Below, in pieces: positions 48,089-59,600 of a stretch of 64,000 nt of DNA. Location: the NCBI GenBank assembly GCA_963920765.1, contig OY987249.1:16526483-16590482 (forward strand), given 5' to 3'. The notes beneath the pieces are model-generated. The model worked only from the letters and a program-made list of their open reading frames with translations. It was not told the origin of the DNA and did not search any database. Position 1 is the first letter of the stretch. The number at the start of each line of letters is the position of its first letter. Position numbers and translations under genes: made by a program. Origin of the DNA: Ulota crispa (taxonomy: Eukaryota; Streptophyta; Bryopsida; Orthotrichales; Orthotrichaceae).

Positions 48089-48635
48089 GCCACTTCACAC
48101 GTTATCAGCAAAAAAAAGGATATAAATGATTGGGCGTCAATCTATCCGGAATTAGGGTTTCACACATTGAAGAGGCTGCCTCATTTCTCCATGTACTTAC
48201 ACGTGCCAAGTTGAGAGTGCTATTTGTCTTATCTAGAAGTCCCTTTGATTTTCTTGTCTTGTAATGTGATAAGGCCAAGCGGTTGTTATTGTATATGCAA
48301 GTCTCTGTAAAGGAAGCACAACACGGAAGAACAGTTTTGCCTTGAAGAATATTTCCATCTTTTTGCTAGTCTTCTCTCCCTCTCCTCCTTACATGTGAAG
48401 TGGCCCCTGTACATGGGTTAAGTGAACAGGACACAATACTGTAGTTCAGGGAGTCCTTGTGGAGGTGACTGAGGGCACTTTAGTGATAGGTCTACTGCTT
48501 TTTTTTAAATTTACTGTGTGTTTCTCTACCTGTCAAGAGCTTGTATAGTATGGTTGTATTTCTCAAGGAGCTGAGCCTGGTTATTGCTTTTTAAACTCGC
48601 TTTCTTCTTAGGAAGGATAGTCGGTTAAAGTACAC
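48089..48635 (+). other. 3' flank of the ML gene
   Basis: Probable 3' UTR, without a conserved ORF. 'taatgtgataaggcc' and T-rich tracts are present, but no polyadenylation site is assigned. Confidence 0.4.
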
Positions 48636-48800
48636 ATGAAGTAATGGAATTAGTTTCTCACTTTGGAGATGTTGTGTTATGGTAAACTACACTGTCTCTC
48701 TCACCAGCAGTGTAAATATGAAGTAATGGAATTAGTTTCTCACTTTGGAGATGTTGTGTTATGGTAAACTACACTGTCTCTCTCACCAGCAGTGTAAATA
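48636..48800. repeat. 82-bp direct tandem duplication
   Basis: Two essentially identical copies (48636-48717 and 48718-48799) begin ATGAAGTAATGGAATTAG and end CAGCAGTGTAAAT. The identity implies a recent duplication. Confidence 0.95.
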
Positions 48801-50287
48801 ATAAATGCTAGACGTATTCCTTGTGCACTTTTTGTGGGCTTTGGATTGCAAGGGAGGAGGCATTGCATTGAGAGAAGCTATTTTGAGGAAGTTTGAGTAG
48901 GTCCCTTACTCAAAAAGCAAGCCAATGCTACAATATAGACCCTTTTGTAGCAAGGTTGTTTGTTGTATGTTACGACAACATCACTTGCAAGATTTGTTCA
49001 CAACACCACACACCTCTTCACAAGCATTCCTCAAAATTTGATCTATAGCTATGAAAGTTTATGTTAACAATTTAGAGTAGAATCATTCTCCGGGATTTGA
49101 ATTTAAATTTATTTCATTGCTCTGGCATTTTGCAAGGAGAAGAAGAAATTTTGGCAACAATTCTTTGCAAATTACTTGTTCTTACCTTTTGCAAGTGTAG
49201 CTCTTGTTCAATTTCACAACATTCTTCCAAGAATATAATTGAACCCAAAGGTGGGGTTGGTGGCTCATATTGGAGTTTTTGTTTCTTTTCATTTAGTCTT
49301 TAGTATGCGGGTTTGTGTCTTAATAATTGCTTTTTTCTGATGCAACCAAACCACGCTCCCTAAGCAATATGTTGGCACTGATAGCCCACTCATGAGAATC
49401 TTCATGAAATCTGCCTTGCTCTACCTTACAATATTGTCAAAGCTTTACAAAAATAAATTGCAACATGCATGATATCCCAATCCCTTTTTTGACAATAAAG
49501 GCTCTATCAAAAAGTTGCTAAAAAGAAAGCCCTAAAATGGACCATTGATCAAGGGCAAAAGCAAAGCCCTTTTAAAGGCCATATTCCTTTCAATCTCTAC
49601 TATTTCTTAAAAGACCCTTTTCAATATGTATACTCTCCTTTTCTATAGGATCCACAACTTAAAACTTGCCCTGTATTTTAGAGTTATTTTGGAGTTGTGC
49701 AAGCCCATATTTATCAACGGTGTACTAGAGGAAAATACACATGTAAAAAAATCATCTTTGCTTGAATGTTTCACCTATAATTAAAACAATCATTTGTATG
49801 CAGGTGTCCTTGTTAATTTCATTCTTACCAAGTCCATTGATGATGTGCAGGTCACTCTTACTAGCTTCTATCTTCTATCTATTGCCATAATCATTGAATA
49901 CAACCCACTCTTTAAAACCAATACATGTTAGAGAGATTGTAGTCTCTAAACACAATCTAGTGATTTAGCCTCTAAATATAATGTAGTGCATTATGTACAC
50001 AAGCTCAAAGAAATGCTCTATTATGTGAAAGAGAGAAGGATCACATTGAACACTGCCAGGGACACTTCATGTCCTTCATGGGTTTCTCGTCTGTACGCAA
50101 GCTGGGGATGTGTTGGGACGGATACTCTGTCATACAAAGGATTTGTTCAGCACTCCATGTTCCGCAGGGGCATAGCTGTACTGGATTTAATTGTACATCA
50201 ACACAATTTGCCACATTGTATCATCATCTCCCTTGAATCCAACTCTTTGAACTTAACTAATTTCTGTAAACTAGAAAGCAAACTCTA
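48801..50287. other. Intergenic AT-rich DNA
   Basis: It contains a dispersed repeat copy at about 48850-48960 (also near 45060-45170). A direct T/A-rich phrase repeats near 49930-49985 ('ctctaaacacaatctagtg' / 'ctctaaatataatgtagtg'). No gene is recognised. Confidence 0.4.
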
Positions 50288-50614
50288 AGGTAGGAGGCTC
50301 ATGAGTGGATCATCCAAGGGCTGAAACTGAATTTTGGGGAGGTGAAACTTCTTGAAGTATTTTTCAATAAAATTTCCTTCAAAGACAAGAGGAATTGGCA
50401 TCTGACCCAAGTTGTTTCATATTTTTTGAAGCTTTGTGGAATTAGTTGTGAAATTTTTGAAGTTGAAATGGCATAGGGCTCTAAAATGGATAACCTCCTC
50501 AAATGTACATTGTTTGTACATTGTTGAAGCTTATGAAAAACAACATGTACAGCAATAGTACATTTGAGAAGGTGATCCATTTTAGAGCCTGAGCCGAATT
50601 AGAGCCTCTTACCT
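50288..50614. mobile_element. AGGTA-family MITE (327 bp)
   Basis: Ends AGGTAGGAGGCTC / GAGCCTCTTACCT are TA-flanked (50286-50287, 50615-50616). Its sequence is the reverse-complement relative of the element at 17173-17501. Confidence 0.85.
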
Positions 50615-51912
50615 TAGTGCTAAGGTTGACATTGACATGGTGAATTTCTCTGGATTGGAATGTTTTTTTTATGCAATTCGAAAGAGCTTCCAGAAGCAAA
50701 TATAAAGGAAGAAATTGGTGTGGTTAGCAAACATGTGAGAAAATCGGTTTGCAAGACAAGTGAAGGTGATGGTTCCACCACCATTTGTTCACAGAGTTAG
50801 GGTAGAATTCACACTGGCACTTTAACGGAGCAAAAGCCTTTTTTTCTATAATATACAGAGCTTGATAAGAGAATGGAGGTTACCATTGCATTTTCGACGC
50901 AAACAAAATCCTTCCAGGAACCTATTTGATCCATTGGACTCCAAAGCACTACATCTGGCCATCTGTAGTACATATACCCAGACTAACAATATTCAGTTAC
51001 AAAAATTTTGGCAATGCATAACTCAAATCAAGCAGGCTTGAAGTTTTAGGACTTACCCATGATTGTGAACTCCAATGGTGCTTCCAAGTCCATTATCCAA
51101 TTGCAGCTCATTGGGAGCACAAAAGTACAAGCAATCGCAAAATTTCGTGAAAACGATTGAATCCCTGCAGTTGGAGACAATGTTGTTGCTTCAATTTACA
51201 ATAATTGTGCACTTGCAGACAGATCACAAACATACCAAGTAGCGCTAAAACTCGATGCAGTTACAATCAGGAGAATGTTGTTGATAACCTTTGCTCACAG
51301 CCCTTTGCAGGGACCTTATCTTTAGTAAGAAATTTGCAACCTTTTAGGCCTCGCACTTGGACTCCAGAAATGGCTGCCTATGCCAGCAGAGTTCATTCAA
51401 CAGTTCGGTCTATTGGTGAAATTCTCAGAGTAATTATTATTATGTCAAAAAAGGATTTCTATAGGGAAATCACTACAATAAACGTACAAAGGACCAAGGT
51501 TGTACTACTACGTTGCTGGTACAAGTTAGGGGTTGGTAAGCAAAATATTCTCACCCTAAAATATGAATGCAGAGCTGTGGTGAACTCAAATGGCCTTGAA
51601 TCTGTATTATGTATTGTTATGATTGTATTGAGTTTGGTAGGCCACAATATAACCTGCAGCATTCAGTTTTCACGACTTTAATTCCATTAAAGCTTTCTAA
51701 TCATCATACAGTTTGCACTTAAGGTATATACAAAGACCTTCCAGAGTTCCAGTTACTTAGCGTATCATGTCAAAGCTAAAGACATAGCTCATTACATGAC
51801 ATCATGGTAAAATATACACAAGATAAACATGAGATTGACGCAGCAAGGTGTTTGACCTTATAAGTAAGAAGAAAGGTGTAGTCCCACATGCACTTAGTGT
51901 AAGTATTTGGCT

Positions 51913-53237
51913 TCAAAGTGAGCACCACATGGGCACTTCCACATTCCCCCCCTGTGCTGCAAATCTCCCATGAGAGGTTTCTTGCAAAGCCATGCTGCCT
52001 CCAATACAAAAAAAAGGCATAAGCAACATTGAACCGAACTCTCGAAACGTACTTATTGGTATACACAACTGTATACAAAACTGAAGTGAGACCTAGATTA
52101 GGGCGAAATTGGATACCTGCTGAATCTTGCCTGGTCCGAATTGTGGAAAACAATGAGGGATGCCTCCACTGCAGAATGTGGCAACACACAACAATGACAA
52201 TGGCATCCATTTCAGAAAGCGTTACAAAGTAGAGAGATGTCAAAAAAACAAATTCTAATAAAGTCTCATCTCTCCAGGAAAATACGTTCCAAAAACACAA
52301 TAACTCAAATGAGGATATACATGCCAAAATGGAAATGTATAAAGCTGGACACAAAATAGGCCCAGCCAGTGATTGTGAGGGACAATGAAAATATGACATG
52401 TTCAGAGATAGCCATGGTTGTCACATTGGACCACCCATCCGTCCGGTTGCCCGTCCGCCCAAAGTGCCTGAAGTGTCCGATTGAGCTCATGTCCGTCTAA
52501 TGTAGTCAACTCATAGTTGATTTCAAAAATGATAAAAAAAGTGACAAAAAAAACTTATTACATACATGCTCATTGTTGCCAACATGAAGTCAAAATGTGG
52601 ATTTAAAAACATCATATAGTAAAAATGAAGAATAGTGATTTGATTATTCTCTTTTTAGGTCAAAAACCCTAAAAACACCCTAAAAACAAGAGCGGACATG
52701 TCCGTATGCCCATCCAATCCAATTTGTCCATCCGCATGTGCTGTCCAACAACCTAAACTTGCCCAAAATAACAACGTCAGAAATAGCCATACCTGATAGG
52801 TTTGGGATGTCCGGAAAAGTCATTGTCTGGCCTGACGAATAAAAGGTCAGTGGCTGCACAAGCAGGCTTCCATGAAGTGATACAAGCTCCATGCATATAG
52901 ACTTCCGCAGAACTGAACAAACACGAGCAACATCAAATGAGGCTAATGAGTACAATTCATAGTCCAGATGTGACGAGATTGATGGTATGTAAATAAAGCT
53001 GGCATCGAAACATGAAGCACTGCCATAAGAGAACTTGGTTTCACATCCTGACCTGACAAATGCAATTTTTAGGGTTTCATTTGAGAGGATGTTACAAGCC
53101 TGCCACTGACACAGAGACAAACTTTGGGGAGACCTCCTTTGCCGCACTCCACGCTAACGCCTGGACATGAAAACTTACAGTTCAAGCTTGCTGCATCAGG
53201 AGGTGGACGGGTAGATGGACAAGCAGGTGGAGGGCAA
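51913..53237 (-). CDS. Unidentified protein gene, 3' part (5' end unresolved)
   Basis: Minus-strand blocks splice in phase with GT-AG borders: 53052-52793, 52168-52117 and 51994-51913, ending in TGA. The join gives ...FPDIPNLS-VEASLIVFHNSD...-MALQETSHGRF, a continuous protein-like sequence. Upstream, 53237 to about 53100 is a second open block with eight or nine cysteines in ~45 residues (CPPPACPSTRP, SCPGVSVECGKGG, VCLCVS). It is probably an exon of the same gene, but joining it to 53052 needs a GC donor and a very short (~50-bp) intron, so this link is uncertain. A further ATG-bearing block at 53393-53458 is not in phase. The Cys-rich start suggests an extracellular or lumenal protein. I do not recognise the family. 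Confidence 0.45.
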
Positions 53238-53563
53238 CTGCCACATTGCAAAACAAGATGTGATTAGGTTGTGCTATCTCTCATACAGATATAATTTAAC
53301 TCTTTTATCAGTAAAATTCCAATGTGCTTGTGGTTTTGCAAGCAACACAACAATCCTTGTGCTAAAATAGGTGTTTGATGCACAAAGCTAACCTGTTGCT
53401 GCTGCACGCCATGGTTTGCAGTAATGTCCAAATGCTCATAAAGAGCTACAGCTGACATTTTATCGATTTTTGCAATATTGTAGTCACACGTAATGGTTTA
53501 GTGACTTTTTCCCTACGTCTACTAATCTAGATCAGTGAAAATATTTTGGATGAAGTGGCCTTA

Positions 53564-53629
53564 AGGTAGGAGCACCCATGAGAGTCATTTAAGGTTTTGA
53601 ACCTGATAAGTATTAATAAGTATTAACAA
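53564..53629. mobile_element. Truncated left end of an AGGTA-family MITE
   Basis: AGGTAGGAGCACCCATGAG after TA, followed by sequence matching the first ~65 bp of the 26683-26996 element. The match stops exactly where the foldback element at 53630 begins. No right end is found nearby. Confidence 0.7.
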
Positions 53630-54555
53630 GGGAAAATATCATAAATACCTCTCAATTCTTTCAAAATATCAAGTATATCCCTATATTACCTGAAATATCA
53701 AAAATACCCTAGGCTTTGTGTAGGAATATCAATTATATCCCTAGTTATCTCTCTGTGAATATTATTAACACCCCTAGTTTTTTGTGCTTTTCTATTGAAT
53801 TTTTTTTGTATATCAAAATGAAAACAAAAATTATTATGTAATCATTGCAATGGCTTTGACTACAATAAACTTACATCCAAACAACCTATGTAAAGCTTAA
53901 AGAGCTTGCTTCCAAGATTTGGCTTGCATTCAACTTGTATTTAATTTTGTATTTTTTGCTATCATCCAAGTATTTACATAATTTTGCAAAGAGAGGCACA
54001 AGCGAGTCAAGGATACTTTTTATTAGTCAAATAATACAAGGGTATATTTGATATTTCATAATAATTGAGGGTCTCAAAGAACTAGGGGCATAAATGATAT
54101 TCCTACACAAAATAAGGGGTATTTTTGATATTTCTAAGAATAGAGGGGTATATTTGATATTATGAAACTAGTGGACCCTTGTACCCGCCGTTCCGGTGGA
54201 GGGCCATCACAGGAGGGGGTCCTTGCAAAAATATTAACATGACCTTCCTCATAATCACCTTCTTTAGGCTTCTTCTCCTTTCCGTTACAATGAGCTTACT
54301 TATACTCTGCCTACCTATGCACTTTGCCTCCTTCTCTAGGCATCCACCCCCTATTCCCGTGTATACCCCATCCCCAAGGACAACCATAACCGCCACATAA
54401 CCATAGAAATAAGAATAATTGCCACATAACCATAGAAATAAGAATAACTGCCACATAACCATAGAAATAAGAATAACTGCCACATAACTACCCAACTAAT
54501 GAAACCAAGCCTATTATTAATATAGACAACTGAGGGATATTTTTGATATTTTTCC
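53630..54555. mobile_element. Foldback element with GGGAAAATATC ends
   Basis: Left end GGGAAAATATCATAAATACC, right end GGGATATTTTTGATATTTTT followed by CC. The arms are long and contain repeated 'ggtatatttgatatt' phrases. The end type matches the Mutator-like element in kinase intron 1, but no 9-bp duplication is found. Confidence 0.65.
54393..54488. repeat. 29-bp tandem repeat, about 3.3 copies
   Basis: The unit is CCACATAACCATAGAAATAA plus GAATAACTG. It lies inside the foldback element. Confidence 0.9.
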
Positions 54556-55249
54556 TTTTTTATATCATCAAGCTATAAAAACTAAAGTGTGTATTGATTT
54601 AGATTAAATTGTGAAATCAAAAATATGTATTTTCTTCTTTCACTTAATATTTGATACTAGGTAGCCCAAAATTGTATATTAACAAACTTACAAAAACATG
54701 TTAAATTAGACCTTGAGTCAATTGAAAAATTTCAAAGTTTATATGCTAATCTTCCAACATGGAGTAACTATAATAGTTTGATAATGATTTGCTACCAATT
54801 TTTGAACTACTAGTTATCGAAGTGGATAATAAGTTAGGTGAAAACAAGAAAATAAAATAAAATAAATAACACTATAAATAGGTTTGAACTTGGAACACCA
54901 ATTTTCTTTTCAAGAATGCTAATTCATCGTATTAGTGAAAGTGCACAACTAGTATCAAATACAATTCTAGTATCACCAAAAGAATCAAATTCAAATGGAA
55001 CTATTACATTATGGTAGTATTTCAACGTGGCACTACAATAACATATCAAACTAAGGCAAATGTCACCAATTTACCAAGATCATAGTATATAAAATACTTT
55101 CAAATTAGGTGCAACTTATCTTAAACTTCTTCACAATCATTATGAATGTAATCACCTCGTCTATCAACCTCATGCCAAAAAATCAAAAATCAATACGTAT
55201 TAAATATCTTGAATGATGTGATAGTGCAAAATCATAATTTCTAAGCTAA
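54556..55249. other. AT-rich spacer
   Basis: No gene or complete element is recognised. Confidence 0.5.
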
Positions 55250-55768
55250 GAGCATCTCTCGCCACCCGCAACACAAGCCTTGCTAGCAGAAATGTCATCA
55301 ACTTGTAATGGCCTCCTAATTTCAAGTCTCCAACAACAGTGTATTCATGAATGTGCAAGCACAAGGCCTTTCAGCTAAGCCAAATCCACCTCAAATTTCA
55401 AATTTGTATAGGCCCCCTTTATAGCCTCTCGCACCAACGTGGAAGTCTCCCAAAGCACAAGAGGTGGTGCAATGCAAACATGAAAGTGCAATACCAATGT
55501 GGAAGTCTCCCAAAGAACAAGTAGTGCAACGCAAACATCAAACTGCAAAACTAATGTGGAAGTCTCCCAACGCACAACAAATGGTGCAACGCAAACATCA
55601 AAGTGCAAAAACTACATGATAAATGAGGAGACACAATTGTGCCATTTATTTCATTCCGGATAGTAAAAGAACTTCTAATCTTACTCCATTACTTCACATA
55701 GGTTTGTTTTACAATCCCCAGAGAAACCTTTTGCCGTTCCGTGAAGAAGCAAGTGGCATAAGATGCTC
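55250..55768. mobile_element. PIF/Harbinger-like MITE, TAA-flanked
   Basis: Left end GAGCATCTCTCGCC, right end GGCATAAGATGCTC, with TAA directly on both sides (55247-55249, 55769-55771). It contains a three-copy tandem repeat. Confidence 0.7.
55433..55612. repeat. ~60-bp tandem repeat, three copies
   Basis: Each unit contains GTGGAAGTCTCCCAA and GCAAACATCAAAGTGCAA. On the minus strand it is open as a short repeated peptide (WETSTLVL), a by-product of the period. Confidence 0.85.
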
Positions 55769-55792
55769 TAAGGGGCTAGCTTGTTGGTCTAC

Positions 55793-55922
55793 AAGGGTAA
55801 CCCTCCCCATTCCCAATTCCAACCCATATGTATCTAAGATGTTAATTTTAGAACTAAAATGAACATCTTGGGTACATATGGATCAGAATTGGAGAAGGGT
55901 CAAGTATAGGGAGGGTTACTTT
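55793..55922. mobile_element. Small palindromic MITE related to the AGGTA family
   Basis: Ends AAGGGTAACCCTCCCC / GGGAGGGTTACTTT with a palindromic 130-bp body. It abuts the next element. Confidence 0.6.
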
Positions 55923-55931
55923 ACTTTGCTA

Positions 55932-56069
55932 AGATAACACCACCCATTCCCAACCGTGTCATAAACCCAACCCCTATGTACACAAGGTTTTCATTTCAGA
56001 ACCAAGATGAAAACCTTAGGTACATAGGGGTCAAGTTGGTTAAATGGTCGGTTATGGGTGGTGTTACCT
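55932..56069. mobile_element. AGGTA-family MITE, 138-bp palindrome
   Basis: Ends AGATAACACCACCC / GGGTGGTGTTACCT are TA-flanked (55930-55931, 56070-56071). It is palindromic almost throughout. Confidence 0.75.
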
Positions 56070-56071
56070 TA

Positions 56072-56640
56072 GACCCGGTTACCGAGGGGGTCGCTAATGG
56101 CTGCCGAAGTGTGGATAAAGAAAAGTAAATGACACGTCAGATTCGAAGCTGCGTCCTTATTACCCAACCTCGTCAGTCGTCATTCTATTCTCACGTGCTC
56201 TCCACTTTGACCGGCAACCACTGATCGGCTACTCCCGACTCCCGGTCGGGGAGACAACCGCTCCTATCCGAAACAGGCGACCAACAGTCGCTGTACCAAG
56301 CTTCAGGAAGTGGAAGCCGATTTCTGCACAGCACCGTTTCCGTTTCTCGATTGCCGTCGCAAGAAAACAGGGGTTAAGCTCACGAATCGATGAGAATTCT
56401 CACTCGGACTCTCCATTCTGCCTTTCTCCATTGATCTCGATGCCACTGTCACATCCTGGCACATTTTCTGCTTCTTTTTTCTGCAAATTTGGTGAAGTGT
56501 CGCATAAGTACCGTCGCTCTGAAGATTTGTGAAAATTGGAGGTTAGAGTGTGAAGGATGCGAGGAGCTTTGTAGCGTTTCTTTTGGATTGGACAACTAAT
56601 TAAAGGCTCCTGGAATTCGGTCGGAAACGGATTCGTTCCG
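56072..56640 (+). promoter_or_regulatory. Promoter/leader of the DUF676 esterase gene
   Basis: A GC-balanced stretch follows the MITE cluster and leads to the start codon. No element can be named with certainty. ORFs antisense to it are not conserved. Confidence 0.45.
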
Positions 56641-59600
56641 ATGGGAGGCGTGTCGATTTTTTCTGCTGTTATCGAAGGTACGTACAATTGCAATGGCGAT
56701 CGCTCACTCGAGCAGTTACAAAATGGCCATTTCTGTGTTTCAGTTTCCTGCGCGTTGTAACGTTTGTGATTTTTTATAGCACTTAACTTCAACAAATTAC
56801 GATTAGAATAAAGCATTTCTTTATATTTTTGTAAAGAGGAGATAGTTGAAGTATCTTGTTTTTCTTTATAATTAGCGTCAGACGCACTAATTTTCTTTAA
56901 TCACACTTGTTTCCTTTGAATAAGATCGTGTTTTATCTTAAGTAGGAAGTTGACACTCCATCTTCTCTCAATAGCTGTGACTTAAAGAAAGAAAAAAATT
57001 GTATTACAGGAAAAATGTAACACAGAATAATTAGTGCATCTTGCAGTAACTGAAACAAATGGTGTATCGATGCTACTCTTCTGGTAATTCAAGGATTAAT
57101 TCAAGGTTATCTCTGGATTGTTTTTTGTATCAAAATTGGAAGCTCAATTTTCTTACTGCAATCGTAGTGATCATTTCCATTTCATTTCAGTGGTTATATT
57201 CTTGTAAGTTTTTGCTTTGGTAATTGTTCATTCACATCGGGCTAAGATTGTAGCTTTGGATACCATGGATTCGGGTGTGCTATTTTGAGATGCTCAGAAT
57301 CTGATGCAAGGCATGGAGCATCTCGGTATGAAGTTTGTGAGGGATCGGGGATTGACAGATTAGACAACTAATTTGAAGTTAAAATTTGAGCTCGATTGAG
57401 AATAAGGAACTTATCGTCGCCATGAATGTTTTATCTTCATGGCTGAACCTGCTGAGCTCTCAACCTTCGCAGTCGGAATTTTGATGTTTGTACTGTACCA
57501 GTTAAGAAAGATAAGTAGAAACTGAAATTCAGCATGAACAACATGTGTCCTGAAATTCCAAAATGCAATAGGAGATAATAAATTGATCCAAGGTCTAAAT
57601 TATTATGTTGATGTTTCCTAAAACCAAATTGTATTATCTACTTAATGCACTTTGTAGTTTGGAATTTCAGTCAATATTGCAATTACAATTGCATTTTGAA
57701 ATTGAAAGAAGAGTATCCAGTTCTCCTAGGTAATACAATTTCAACCTATCTTTTTTAACTGGTACTGTACAGTGTGTTTCCAGCATTTTCTTTATTTCAC
57801 AGTGCTGATGAGACCTGAAATTGCTTGCAACAGGGGATGGCAGGAAGAGAGAGAGTCGTGCAGGCAAAATGAAAAGCCAAAAATTGTCTGTGCCTGTCAT
57901 GCTGTACCGCAACGGGACGGTGCAGCCGGGCGATGACCAGCCTGACCATCTTTTGGTTCTTGTCCACGGGATCCTTTCCAAGTTCGTTCCCTTACCTCAC
58001 TTAATTGGTCGAAACAGGTCCAATTTTTTTCTTTCTGTGGTCTTTGCAAGCTTTTGTACACGCAAGTCTGCATGGGCCTCACATTCTTGCAAACCCTAGG
58101 ACACGAGATGCTTGTTCCATTACGTCGTGCTCTTTAAGTCCATGACAAGGTTCTGCTTCAATGCAGACCCGGTGACTGGAGTTATGCGAAAAAGAAGCTG
58201 CAAAACCAACTCGGTAGCAAGTTCTTGATTCACGGTAACTTGGTTGGTCCCTCTTGTCTGTTGTTCAAGGAGTTTGACCTGCTCTTCTTTCCTCATTGAC
58301 ATTTCTCTACAAAAATTGCATTTATATGACCACTGATCATTGTATGTAAATGGCTTACTATAACGTATAGTGGTCTATGACCTCCCCAGTATGGAGTTGC
58401 ATAAGAAACTCATACATGGTGATAAAGAGTCGATCCAACGGATTTGGCTCTTGTACCCAATGATCTTTGCACAGCTCTGCAAAATAGTACCCTCTACCTT
58501 CAAGATTTTTTAGTACGTCGTTCCATCTAGCGCTGTGATTTGAATTTTAAGAATGTGAATTTGGACTTTTCCTGCAGCAAGCGCTGTCAATTCGTTGTTG
58601 AGTACCCTTGGTGGAATTGAGCCTGCTGGCTGGCGTCTTGCTTCAGAGGTACTCAAATGCTAGGCGCTCATGGCATGCTTTTACTTACCTGATCAGTTTT
58701 GCGTAATTGCTATTGTAGGTTAGATATTGATATAAGAATAGAGCGTGATAATTGTGCAGCGTGGCGTGTTGATTGTGGTTTGGGGTATTGGGAATCAGAT
58801 TGAGCAAATTGTGGAGAAAGTTCCCTCCTTGAAGCGTATCTCCTTTATAGCTCATTCACTTGGAGGTCTTTTTACACGATATGCTGTGGCAATGTTGTAT
58901 ACGCCAAGAGACGACTCTAGTATCTTAGAGGATCTGGAGAGTAGAGGTGAGGAGCACCCTGCGTTTCGACTTCGCCAGGAACCCAAGATTGCTGGCTTAG
59001 AAGCTGTTAGCTTCATCACTCTTGCTAGTCCTCATTTGGGAGTACGTGGAAAGCAACAGGTAAGTTACAAAGTGGCGGAGATTATTGAGCAGGTTGCACT
59101 TATTTAGACCTGTAGAGTAGTATAAGGCTCATCTTGGTATTAGTTTGCTAATCTATGCTTTTGGTTATTGGCTTGTACTTTCTGGTCGGTGCAATATGAA
59201 GGTAGTGAATCTAACCCGTTCCATCAGCTGCCATTCCTGCTAGGAGTCCCAGTGCTGGAAAAGCTTGCAGCTCCACTTGCACCTTTTGTCGTGGGGCGCA
59301 CAGGAAGGCAGCTTTTCTTGACGGACGGCAAGGCAAGCGACCCTCCTCTGCTCTTGCGTATGGCCTCGGATTGCCGGGAAGGCCTTTTCATGTATGTCCT
59401 CTCTGTTCAATTTCTGCTCCTAATATTCTTCTCTGTTCTACACGAGACCTTCGTGAGCAAGCAAACATTTTCTGAGATAGAAGTCCTGATTTGATAATTA
59501 TACAGACCCTAATCCGGTATTCTTTTTTATCAATTCCCAGATCTGCCTTACGGGCCTTCAAGTCACGGGTGGTCTACGCAAATGTCAGTTATGATCGTAT

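Noticed and set aside
51205..51681. 158-aa plus-strand ORF
   Set aside because: There is no recognisable domain and no spliced partner, and the composition looks like translated AT-rich DNA. Low priority but not excluded by sequence alone.
53606..54564. 9-bp duplication around the 53630-54555 foldback element
   Set aside because: The flanks (tattaacaa and ttttttata) do not match, so a Mutator-type duplication cannot be claimed here.
56400..56816. 138-aa minus-strand ORF over the esterase leader
   Set aside because: It overlaps the leader and exon 1 of a supported gene and resembles no family.
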